DNA from: Motacilla alba alba
Lineage: Eukaryota; Chordata; Aves; Passeriformes; Motacillidae
Direction: 5' to 3'
DNA: 64,000 bases
NCBI RefSeq assembly: GCF_015832195.1
Contig: NC_052032.1
Span: forward strand, 5,462,618 to 5,526,617
Positions 1 through 12,300 of the stretch are shown here, in pieces (position 1 is the stretch's first letter; each line of letters begins with the position of its first letter). The notes beneath the pieces were generated by a model. It had not been told where the DNA came from, ran no database searches, and saw nothing but the letters and a program-made list of their open reading frames with translations. The position numbers and the translations under genes are program-made.

Positions 1-214
1 ATGGAAGGACACACTCTGGGACAGTGTTTGTCTGTGGTTGATGCAGCCACCTCTTTGCTCTGGGGAGAACACAGGTTCCCTTCCACATGTTTCTTAATGA
101 CTAGTCACACTTCACACCTGTCTGGTTTTCACAGGCAGGCTACAAGGTGATGTTGGTGTGTGTGTTTGTTCATTTTGCATGAAGGCTGTAATCCTGTGCT
201 GTGTTTTGTGACAG

Positions 215-349
215 GCATACTTTGACAGTGATGTTGCCACTCGTAGTGCTGAACAGCTTGCTCCCGATGTCCCTGTGCTATCTAACAGCAACAGCCTCCC
301 TAGTTCTGGTTCTGTTCTGCCTGCTCCTGAGAGCATGCAGCTGACACAG
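215..349 (+). CDS. GOLGA2: GOLGA2 window exon 1 (first visible)
   Basis: 135 nt, phase 0 at both ends, between an acag acceptor and a gtttgt donor. It reads [18 protein letters not shown] and on through a Ser/Pro-rich linker ending ESMQLTQ. This low-complexity N-terminal linker is poorly conserved, so its assignment rests on open frame, splice sites and position. Confidence 0.85.
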
Positions 350-3300
350 GTTTGTGACTTATCATCAATACTGCCATTGAACCATTGAGTATTGGTTATG
401 ATGCTACATTAGTGTGGAGAAAGGTGACCTTCATAAATATGACATGACTAGTTCAGCTTTTCTCCTGTTAAAAACACTACATTCTCCACTCTCCATGCAG
501 TCATCATCTGTCTGTGAGAGCAGAGGGAGTACTAGCACACACGTGGCCCTGCAGCTTCCAAAGCTGTCTTCCTTCCCCTTCTCTCCTATTTCATTAGCTG
601 AAAATACTCTTAATAAGACAAGTCTCCAGACCAATCAGTCTGGATTTCCTTTTACTAATTAAAGATTCAGTTGTAGTTTTTTTTCAGCAAAGTGTTGATT
701 ATCCTGATAAATAGGAACAGCAGACATAAAGCCTGATGCACTTGAATTTCTCTATTCCAGACTCACACCACTCAGAAATGATGTGTAAGCCAGGGCTGAG
801 TTGGTGGTTTTAAGTTCATCTTCCTTTGGGAAGCAGTAATTACAGGAGCTGTGAAACCTGAGTCCAGGTGTAATCAAGTCTTAGTGACACATTCATAAGT
901 GTGACTCTCATCTTTTACAGGCTTATAAGTTTTTATGTTTTAATCCACAGATGAATGAAACCGAGGATCATAAAAATGCTTTGGATGAGAACAGGTGAGT
1001 GTCTGTGTTGGCTTTGCAACAGCATCCCAACAAATGAAGGTTTTAATGCTGTCCTGATTTGGGCAGCTCTCTGGGAGAGGTTTTCATTGCCAGGTCTTTG
1101 TTCCCAGGTCTTTCTCGTCAACAGAGGGTCTCCGTCAGTTGTCTGAACAACTCAATGGCCTGGTTTCCCAGGTACTCCTTTTCATCCATTTGTCCTGTTA
1201 ATTCTCTTGGTGTTTGATGTGGAACTTTAAGCAGACAGCTCAAGGAAACACTCTTCAATCTCAGAGACGTCTGCAGCCATCCTACTAACCAATGTGATAC
1301 TTAAACATTGAGGAGCAAAAAATCCTGGTTTAGGAATTTAAGATTTCAGCAGTAGGAAGAAAAGCAGAGTGGGATGAATGAATTGTACATATTCATGGAA
1401 AGATGTACTCTTGATTTACTGGAAAACAATATGAAGTCAGTCTGAATAATTCACATCAGCTTGTGACAGGGGCACGGGTGTCTATCCTGAGCCAGAAAAG
1501 TGTTTTCTGTGCCTGTGTGTGGTTGTTTGAAGTGACAGGTGCTATAAGGAGTGTTACACTTAAAATGGGATCTTACCCAATAGTGATTTGCTTTGAGGAC
1601 TAAAACTGACTTACTTGATTTACTTCTAGTCCACATCGTATGTGAATGGAGAAAGTGCTGTTTCTTCTACAAATATTAAGGAAATGGAAGTAAGTTGTTC
1701 TCAGTCTGTCATGTTTTTTACTTTTGTTATTTGCTGCTGTTGATGACTTGTTTGGATTCTGTGTTTACAGCAGCGTTAGTGAGGCCTAACTGAATGCACA
1801 GGTCACTGTGTAGTGTCACCTGGGGCTGTAATTGGGTAGCTGTGATCACAACAGGCAGAGGCAGTTATTAGAGACGTTCCCAGTTTGGGGACTGGGGATA
1901 ATCTGGCTTCCATGCAACTGCAGTTCTTATTTCTGATTCACGTTAATGTCAAAATGAGGCCTCAGCAGAAATGGATAAAATAGGTTGACATCCCAGCTGC
2001 TTTTGTTCAAACCACAGATTTTGTTTTGTTTGGAGAATCTGATTATATCAAACTGTGATAATGATTTATTTTTTCTGTCCTTTTTAATTATTGCTTTTTT
2101 CCTTCCCTCCTCCTCTTCTGCTCCTTCCCTTTTCTCCTATATGCATGTGCCCGTCAGACACGTTACCAGGAGCTGGCAGTAGCCCTGGATTCCAGCAATC
2201 TAACTAACAAACAGCTCGTTACAAAGATAGAGGAATTGGTAAGAAACAATCCAACCGACCAGTCTGACACTGTCTTTGCTGCTCCTCCACGCTCTCTGGG
2301 TGTCTGCAAGGTTACTGGTTCCCTCGTAGTGCCACAAGGAAGGCTGCTTTCACAGCACTTTGAATGGAACTAAATGGGCTGGGTGGAAAACCTGTGAGAG
2401 GATCAAAGCCTAAGGCCTCTTGTGAGTGTGGTGGCTCATCTGAGGAAGCAGAAACAGAGTTTGGTTGTTGCCATTTAAGTGTGCTCTGTTGATCTCCTCA
2501 CGCTGTCCCTGGATGATAAGCATCCTCACAAAACAGCTATTTCTGGTCCTGGTCTGAATCCTTGAAATACAGAATTCTGGTGCTGGCAGCACTGTGAAAA
2601 CCTGTTTCTGCAGGTGGTGATGCTGTTCTAAATATATCAGCAGAGTGGGAGCAATAGGTCCAAGAGAGCCTGGGGCTGTTTTCTGATCATATCCTCAGCT
2701 TCTCTTGGCACAATGAATGAACTGCTTTGTCCTGTGGCCTGCATGGATTCCTGCTGCTGCTTTTCAGCCTTCAGCCTTAACACTGCAAAAAATGCAACTA
2801 AGTGGATCTGTTCCAGACTGAAAAGAGCCTTTCTTGTGTGAAATACTTTCCCCCATTTTGTTTCTCTCTAAAACTACACTTTTCCCAAAGTTCAGCATTT
2901 CCCAGTGTACCCCATGACCCCTCTTTTTGTTTCATTTTTGGTTTTGGGTTATTTTTGTTCTGTTCTTTTTCTTTTTGTGTTTTAGTTGGGCTGCAGAGGT
3001 ACAGTGCATTGCCCACCCAGGATTCTCATTGTTAGCCAGCTTTTCTGTTTACAGTCTGGAACTCTGTAGGGCCTTTGCTGCATTTGTGCTCTTGCCTTTG
3101 CTTTTCCTGGTTGCGTGCTGGCATTGCTAAAATCAAAACCTCATCACCTTTCCATCTGCAGTCATGTTTCAAAATGCACTGAGGTAGTAGTGGTAATAAA
3201 GAAACACCTTGGCAATATTCATCATTTGGGAAGAGGAAAAAATACTAATTATGTAGTTACTTAAGAGGCACCTGTGAGAAAACTGCCAGGGGGACAAGAG

Positions 3301-6300
3301 CAGCAAAGGGCAAACAGGGTTTGGTGGCAGCCTGGGCAGCCTTTGTCCCTTTCACACCTACAGATGCACTGTGTGCAGTCACAGATCTCCAGTGTTTCAC
3401 CATAAGACTGAAATTGGCTGGGACAGAATTATCCCTTTCCTTGCATCTGGCTTCAGCTCTGTCTCATACCACCTTGGTGGGAGCCTGCCAATGTACGTGC
3501 AGCTCTGCATGACTTGGCCAGTTGTTAACTGGGATAGAGGTCTAAGGAATCACTGAAAGGAAAGGACTTTTGCTTTGGGATTTAGGGATTTGTCTTTCAT
3601 GAAAAGCATTTTTGCTGATTTTCCTAACGCTCCAGTTTGACTGTGATTAATTGCACAGATGTGGGATATTGCAAGTCTAAACTGAAGTTGCTGGATGCTC
3701 AGATAGGAACATTGAGGGGTTTCAGCAGAGGTATTGGAGGAGAACTGTGATACTGTACTGGACAAGGAAAAACATATCATATGTATTAGTGAAGGGAGCC
3801 CCAAATCTCTTAATAGCCAAGATGAACTTCCTAGTCTTCTACAGAAATGGAAATCCTCCTTGCATTAACTAGGCATATATCCTACTTCATCAAAGTGAAA
3901 ATGTGTTTCAGTATGAGAATATTTTCTCTTAATATTGGTGCATCAATTTTCTTCCATAGAAACAGCAGAACCAAGAAGCAGTGAATCAACTGGAAAAGGT
4001 AAAGTGTGTCCTATTTTTGGATAGATACAGAAATAGGTATCTGTTTCTCTGAGGAGTAGAAAACACAATGGATTGTGGCACAAGAGTGCATGATCTTGTC
4101 TTGTGTTAGATTCAGTTTTATTTGTGGCATAAGGTTTAATATTTTGACTTCACAAGTTGGGCCTGACAGGCAGCATTCTTATTTTGACCAAAGCTAATAC
4201 TGAAATGCTCAAGTTGGAGGAGTGCAGTGGGGACAGGAGGTTACAGTTTCGGTCCTTGCCAGGAGCTCCCATTCCAACACTGCCACTAGTGTGCTGCAAT
4301 CATTGCACTGTGCTGTTGCTGCTGGTCTGGGATGGAAAAATGATTCAGTAGTTCAAATAATGGAAGATTAAGCATGTCTTTAAAAATACTGGCATCATTT
4401 AGATGCTAGAAACAGTACCAATTAATTGCTGCTTTTTTAGTTTGATGTAAAACAAGGGTTAACTATCTGCATGTTTGTGCTGACCAAGCATTATTTGTTT
4501 CTACAGGAAAAGAAGGAGTTTGAACAGAAATTTTCTAAAGAGCAAGCAGCACTAAGGGAACAGTTACAGGTAAGGCAGAGCCTCCCTTACAGAAATATCA
4601 CCTGACTTCTGCTGTTTTGTGGATTATTGAGCACTCATAGTCCTTATCCTGGAAGGCAGAAGTCCATTCCTTTAGCAAAACTGTGAGTGTCAGCCAGACT
4701 GTACTTAACTGCAGGAGCTTTACTGAATCGTCCTTTTGTGACAACAGTGATGTTGCAGTGGCAAGCAAAGAAGTTTTGTGCTGAGCTGATTCTCCTTTCC
4801 CAAAGGTTCATATCCAGACTATTGGAATTCTGGTTTCTGAGAAGTCTGAGCTGCAGACAGCCCTTGGCCATACTCAGCAAGCTGCACGGCAGAAATCAGG
4901 TACGTGACGGTCTCTGCAGCTCAGGCTGGTGGTTGAACTGTGGATGTCAAGTCACAAGCATGACGGTTGTTGGCAGCCAGCTCCCAGCACTCCCTGACGC
5001 CTCTGTGAGCAGCCTTTGGCACTGGCACTGCTGCTGTCATGGTAGCTGCCCCCAGTTGGGAGCCCGTTGGTCTCATGGCAGTTGAGGTTCTTTTGTGCAT
5101 CACTAAAGCCCTGACAGTTCTGTTGGGCCTGGTGACTACCCCAGACCGTTCCTTTCTAATTCTTTTAAAACTTGGTTTTCCTTTTCTGCCCTGCCTCCCA
5201 CACAGCTGTCATGTTAATCTAGGTCTTAGCCAAGCTTTTTATTCTGAACTACATTTGAGCAATTTATTCTAATAGGAAAAAAAAAACCCAGACAACATAC
5301 TGTCTATTGTTCTGCAAAGGAAGTTTCATCATCTCCCTCTACAAGTGAGGCAGGTAGTTAGAGAGAGCTGTGCTCCCAGGGCTGTTAGTGAATCACCTGT
5401 AGAGCCAGGAGTGGAGCCAGCTCTGCTGATTTGCAGTTCTGTGCCGCCTGAAGAGCTTGTGACAAAGTAGAAAGTGCTGTTCAGCCAGTTCCAAAATGCT
5501 CTTTGTGGTCTGGCCTCAACTGACTGTGCTCTGGCTTGTCCAGGAGAAGCTGAGAGCCTTGCTGCCCGTTTACATTCGTCTCGCCAGCGAGTCTCGGAGC
5601 TGGAGCGCACTCTGTCCTCCATCTCCATGCAGCAGAAGCAGTCAGAGAAGGTAAGAGTCACCTCTGTTTATGCTTAACCAGCAGCTCTGCCTTTGGCCAT
5701 TTGTTTATTACTACACTGCTGCAAAGTCTGCAGTCCCTGCTTGGAGAAGAGGCAGAAATGACCCTTGTTAATTGTTAATTAAACTTTAAAAGCCCTGTAT
5801 TCCCCATGATCAAGGCAAACTTCATTCAAGTTTCTGTGACTAATCACATGGTCCAGTTGGTGTCCTCAGATCTGGCACCTCACTTCATTAGTCTGGCAGC
5901 TCCACACAAGAGGGACACCTTGTCCCAGAAATCTCCATCAAACACACACTTTAGTATTCCAGAAGTTTTCAGAAATACTTGCAGCATCACATTTGAAAAG
6001 ACTGAGCAGACTTATTCCTGGAAAATTCAAGAGGTTCTAAGCAAACCTGTCCTGAAGCTTTTGCCAAAGTTATGACCTTTTCTGTTTTAGCTGATGTGTT
6101 AAAGGTGAAATGAAGTATTTTTTTAATACCTTATTTGTTTGGCTGAAATCTATAGATGAATCAATAATTTCCTTTTTCTCCAGCATAATAAAGAATTAGT
6201 GAAGGAGCGAGACAACCTGAAACTGGAACTGTACAAACGAAGGTAAGTCCTTTCTGCTCATTTCTGCAGAAGAGCCCCAAAACAACAAGTGGCAAAGACC

Positions 6301-9300
6301 ACAGGTGGTGACTTGGGAGGCTGGATAATAAATTAAAAAAAAAAGTCACTAGATGTGATGTTTCTGTGATTCTGGCTGCCAGGAAGCATTGGTGTGTAGA
6401 TCTTTGACCTGAACATCAGCAGACCCAGAGCCACTTTAATTTTCTGTTTGTTTTAGCAAAAGTAGTGAGGAAATAAAACAGCAGAATTCAGAGCTGTCAG
6501 AGAAGGTTCACTCCCTGGTGTCCCAGAACTCAGCTATGAAGTTGGATGTGGAAGATTTGCAGAAGAAATTGGAAATGGCTGAACTGATGATTCAACAGGT
6601 GAGGGCACAGGACACTGATGACACTGCCACACTTCCTTTTAAAAGAGGGGTCAAGACTTAACTCCTGGCTTTAAAGGCAGGCATGAAATCTCATCGAGGC
6701 ATCCTCCTAGGAAAAAGCTTTCAGCAAGGCCTCAGAGGAACAGAAAAGTTTGTATTCTTTAAGGTGTTGGAGCTGTAAATTGATTGAAAAGCACACATTG
6801 TTTGAAAAGCAATGTTACATTAGTCTGCTAAAACTATTGTACAGAGAGGGTGAAATGTGGAAATACAGTGACTTTTCTGATTGTATCTGTTCAGGATTTT
6901 GGTTATTTAGTTCTGCAGTCTCACTGAGTAACCAGCTGAGTAGGGGTGGTGTTTGTACCCACCAGTGGAAGGTGGTGAATTGGACAGTGGCAGCTTGAAG
7001 TCAGCTGGGGAAAGAATGCATGGAGCCAGCTGTTAGCAGGTCAGAGAGCAAGCTTGGTGTAACCCTGAGCCTGGGAGGGAAGAAAATGCTCTTTTTTAAA
7101 TTCCTAGACTGTGTCTTAAGTTACCCTTGAAATTAAGCCAACTGCTGCTCTTCTGGGAAAAGTCCTGTGCCTCAGCTGAACCAGCCTTGGTGCTCAGTCC
7201 ACTGACATGCCCCAGACACTGGCTTTAAATTCCTGACATGTCTGACAACTTTTAAGGTCACAGGATTTTATACCATCTGATGTGGCTGTATAATGCAGAC
7301 TCTGGAAATGCATACAATTTCTGAGCCAAAGTTTGATTGAATCCTATTTTCTTAATAAAAAAATAGTAAATGCAGAATTGGTAGGGAGGAGCTGCCAGCT
7401 CAGCCTGTTTTAAAAGACTGAAATCTCAGCTTTTGTTTTTAATCCCCCTGGTTTTTTTTCACACTGAATTTCACTATGAGTTGGAGCACTTTAAAGAACT
7501 ATAGAAGGTTACAGCATGGATCATGTGGCAGGTTATTCTCAGGGGGAAAGGCTGTGCAGGAATTGAGTGTTAACTTCTTGCCTTAACTTTCTGATTTTTT
7601 TTTAACAGTTCTCAAGCCAGGGAGGGAGTCTGGATGCAAACCAACAGCTGCAGATGGCTCTGGAGGAGAAGGCAAGCATGGAAACCCAGGTAGCTCAGGT
7701 AAGAGGTTGTATGAAATGTGATCCAAACCTTGATGTCTGTAAGGAAACTTGTGGGGCTGAAAAATGTAGTCTGAGCTTTGCACTAATACTGATTTCTTCA
7801 AGTTTTATCCCTTAAACCAGATTTCTGTAGCCAATATGATGATGTTGGATTTTGTTTTGAACAGCTCTCAGAGTCACTCCACCAGCTGCAGGCAGAAAGA
7901 GATCAGTATGTGGAGAAACTGAGGGAGGAGGGGAGCATTTGGCAGCAGCGGGTGCAGCAGCTCTCTGAGCAGGTAACCCTGGGGCAGCATCCCAGCTCTG
8001 GACAAACACAGGCAGCAGGAAATGCCCCATGAACATTGTTGTAATTTTCATTTGTGTGGCCTTGCAGGTCCGCACAATGGCAGAGGAGAAGGAGAAACAC
8101 ATGGCCAAAATTCAGGAGCTGGAAGACAATGTTACAGAGCTGCTGAGCACATCAGGTAGGGCTTCCAAAGTGGGGCTTCCCACTGCAGAGTGGAGCTGGA
8201 TAACTCTGTCCTGCTGTGCAGATGCTTCTGCACAGGAGGTGCAAGTAGGTCTGATGCTGGGAAGGCAGATGGAGACCAGATGACCCAGAGAACCCTTTTC
8301 TCCTGGGAAATAGCAAGTGAACTCCTGCAGTGAATGGACCAGCAGCCTGGTTATGTCTGTAGTACTGGCCTGACTGTACTGTCAGCCTCTCTGGCCTAGG
8401 AGTTTGGGAAGGCAGGATGCTCCTGCTCTAGGGCTGTGAGGGAGTCAGCAGCAGACAGCAGGATGCTATGCTTGGGTTTGGGGTAGGTTTGCTCTTTGTT
8501 CCTCTCAGTGCTGTGCACTGAGGATTGGATGCTGCAGCTGCTGAGCCCTTCTGGGTCACAGAGCCCCATGGGGGGGGGGGGGGCTGTGCTTTGGGTATCC
8601 AGCAGGGATGTGTCTCACCCAGCCACCTCCCTGTGACTGAGCCCCTTCTGATTGCATTTCCTCAGCAGTGAAGCCCATGGATATCGAGCCTGCCTCGCCA
8701 CCAGGGCCCACGGCAGCTGAGCTCAGCCTGCAGGAGGAGATCCAGCGGCTGCAGCAGGAGAAGGAGGAGCTGCAGGGGCAGTACCAGGCCCAGGTCCGGG
8801 ACAATGAGCAGCTGAGCCACCTCAACCGGGAGCAGGAGGAGCGGCTGCTGGAGCTGGAGAAGAGCGTGCAGCGCTACAGCGAGGAGGCTGTGGACAGGCA
8901 GCAGATCCTGGAGGACATGCAGAGTGACAAGGCCACGATCAGTAGGGCACTGAGCCAGAACCGGGATCTGAAGGAGCAGCTGGCTGAGCTGCAGAATGGC
9001 TTTGTCAAACTGGTACATCTCTTCCGTGCATCTTTTCTCACTGCTTCCCTCACTGGTGCAATCCTTTTGTAGCGCAGATGTGAAAAACTGGCAGCAGCAT
9101 TATCCCTCTCTTATCCTTTGAGACTCTTATCCTCTGTGGCTGCTCCATCCTTTGATACGCAGTGCCATTCCAGGAGGTTCCCTCCAGTACCTTACTCCCT
9201 CAGGTGCTCTAGCAGATGAACCAGTATCTTTGTCCAGGACTGTTTCCTTTTCCTTCTCATCCCCTGGCAGTTTCTGTCCCTGGATATTCTTCCTGCCCTT

Positions 9301-12300
9301 TTACCTGAAGATACCAATTTCCTGTACCCTTGTATGTATATATGTATTTCTCATGTATAGCCATGAGAAAGTTCTCAACAGTATTCTCTTCTGCTGGTGT
9401 CATTCTTACCCATCCTAGAGCTGAAGCCTTACACTTGCTTTGCTTCTTTCAATGTAACACTTCCCCTCTGGGGTCCTAGCAGACTGACACATGGTCTAGC
9501 TGCTGGGTTTTTTCTTTAGTCCTTTTTGAACTCCTTGTTTTTGAATGTCTGTGGCTCTCTTTGGGATATTCATACCATCCATCTGCTTTGGAGCTGACAG
9601 GCTGCATGATGTGCCAGGCCTCGTCTTGGCACTGTCCCAGCACCAATTCCACTGTCTCTTTCCTTGTTCTTCTCCCATCTTCTGAACCTTAAACTGACTG
9701 TTTAGGCCAGTAAATAGTTTAATGGCCCTCAGTCCAGAAAAACGCAAGGGATGGCACCCTGTTGTACTGGGAATTAGCGTGGTTTATTGAGAGCCTGTTT
9801 CATGGTGGCTGGGGCAGTTTCCTTACACAGTCGTGTTTGTCTTGCAGACAAATGAAAACATGGAGGTTACAAGTGCCCTACAGTCAGAGCAACACGTAAA
9901 GAAGGAGCTGGCCAAGAAGCTTGGGCAGCTGCAGGAGAACCTGGCGGAGCTCAAAGAGACGGTGAGCACCAGTGGGATGGCAGGGCTGGATTGTGCAAAT
10001 TGCTGGCAGCTTCCCAGACACTGATAGAAGGATGGAAATGGGTATTGTAAAGATCCAGCTGGGAGCCTTCCCCTGTCATCTGCTGCCTGATGTGGGGGAC
10101 CAGCGTGTGGGGGCAGATGGTGGCTGTCTGCCTGGTGGCTTTGGGGCAATGTTGACAGTTTGGATCACGTCACACGGATCAGCTTTTCAGGCAGAAAGGG
10201 TTTGATGTGGTGGTTTGACCTTGTTCTCTCAGCTGGAGCTGAAGACACAGGAGGCCCGTGGCCTGCAGGAGCAGCGGGACCAGTGCTACAGCCACCTGCA
10301 GCAGTACACCCTGGCCTTCCAGCAGCTCGCTGCTGAGAAGGATGAACTGCACAAGCAATTCCTGCTCCAGACACAGCTCATGGATCGCCTGCAGCACGAG
10401 GAGGTCCAGGGGAAGGTGACAGTGGAAATGCACCTGAAGGAGCTGCAGCAGACAAAGGTAACAGTAAAAAGGGACAAGTGGAAAGAAGGGAGGTAATCGG
10501 TGAGTGAGAGATTTGGTCGGTCCCTTCTACCTCGGGCTGTGTCGCTGTGATTACACCCTCTGCCATGCAGATGAGTTGTACCTGTCTGGAGCAAAGTGCT
10601 GCCTGTGTGTTTGTGTGTGTGGTGCTACTGCCTGAAGATGGAGTGACTGTTTGCAGTGTGGCTTGTGCAGGTTTTTGTGATCCTCTGCTTCTCTCTTGCA
10701 GGAAAGTCTAGAAGCTGTAGCCAAGGAAAACAAAGAGCTGCAGGCCCAGATCAGTCAGCTGGCAGCAGAAATGGATGGCAGGATTTTGCACCAACTGGAG
10801 GGTGAGTGGCTGCATCAGGGAGGAGGCAGAGCTGGGTTCTCTGCAGCATTGCCTCCTTGTTCACCTTCCTTCTTTTACAGAAGGCGATGAAGCAATGACT
10901 GAAGAAACCCAAAAACCTTCTCTTGTGATCCCAGAGAATTTTGAAAGCCATGAAGAAATGGTGAGTCTTAATGGGTAGAAAAGCTTTTGATTTTAGTTCT
11001 AAACAAATATCTAAAAAGGAAACCAGTTAAGTTGCAGAGGTTTATCAGCTGTTATCCTACCAGCTGAGTGCAGTCATGAGGGAAATGCAACAGTTCCTTG
11101 TGCATAGCAGCAAAGCCAAGACTTCTGCAGCATCCTTGCAAAACAGGCTGGAGGTCTGGCAGTGGTTTCCTTATAATGACAACTCAGCTGGCAGAGCAGC
11201 TCTTTAATGGGGCTTTGATGATGATGTTCTTTTTAGTTTGGAAGGCAATTTGGAAATGGTGTCAAATATCTACAAGATTTATCTGCAAGTACAGTCATAA
11301 TACTGCAGTCACATAGCTCTCAAGGGACCCAGTTTTTAACCTGCACTAATTGGGAATGAGAAGAGGCAGTAGCTGCTGCCTGGCTTAGTTCCCGGGCAGT
11401 CACACAGTTCTTTGGTTTCACACCCATAAATAAAATGGGGTAAACTCTTACTCTGTCCTGAGATGCACCACAGATCCTGCTGAACACAGGGGAAGCACTA
11501 ATGTCCACATTCTGAAATTCTTCTTAGGTCATTTTCGTGACCTCTGCCGTGTCCCAAGTGGAGCAGGAGCGAGAAGATCTGAGGAAGCAGCTGGCTGCTC
11601 AGAAGCAGCAGTGCAGAACCCTCCTGCAGCAAATCACAGCTCTTAGACAGGAGCAGCAACATCACGTCACGCTGGATGGAGGTAAACTCTCAGTACAGTT
11701 TGGGGACAGTGTGACTGTGAGGTGCTGGGCCAGCTGGCTATGACTGCTCTGAGACAGACCTTTGGGTCTGTGAGTGCATCCTGCCCCAGGAGAAACTGTA
11801 AATTGCACACATCCCTTCCAGGCTCCCTTATGGATACTGTTCCAGTGGAGGTTCATGAGGCTTTGAAAACTGCCATGGACAAGCTACAGGTGAGCAAAGC
11901 ATCTCATGGTTTCAGCCCTATTACACTGCTCAGCCAGACTAGGATCCAGTGTCAAACACAACACAAACAGATTGTAGGGGAATGAGCAGCAAATGTTCCA
12001 TAAAAAGATGCTCCATCCTAAAAAGCTTGCTCACTGCTTGGTTGTAAAGGAGCAGGATTGGTTCCCCTGGCTCAGACCAGTGTCAGGGGGTGTTGTCTCT
12101 GGCACAGGTGTTGTCTGTGTGTGACAGCCCAGGTGACTGACCCCGCTGTGTGTGCAGTTGCGTTTCACAGAGCTGATGCGTGAGAAGGCTGACCTGAAGG
12201 AGCGGCTGGAGGAGCTGGAGCACCGCTGCATCCAGCTGTCCGGAGAGACTGACACCATTGGTATGTTTGGGCAGCACCAGCACAGGCTAGAGCTTGCTCA

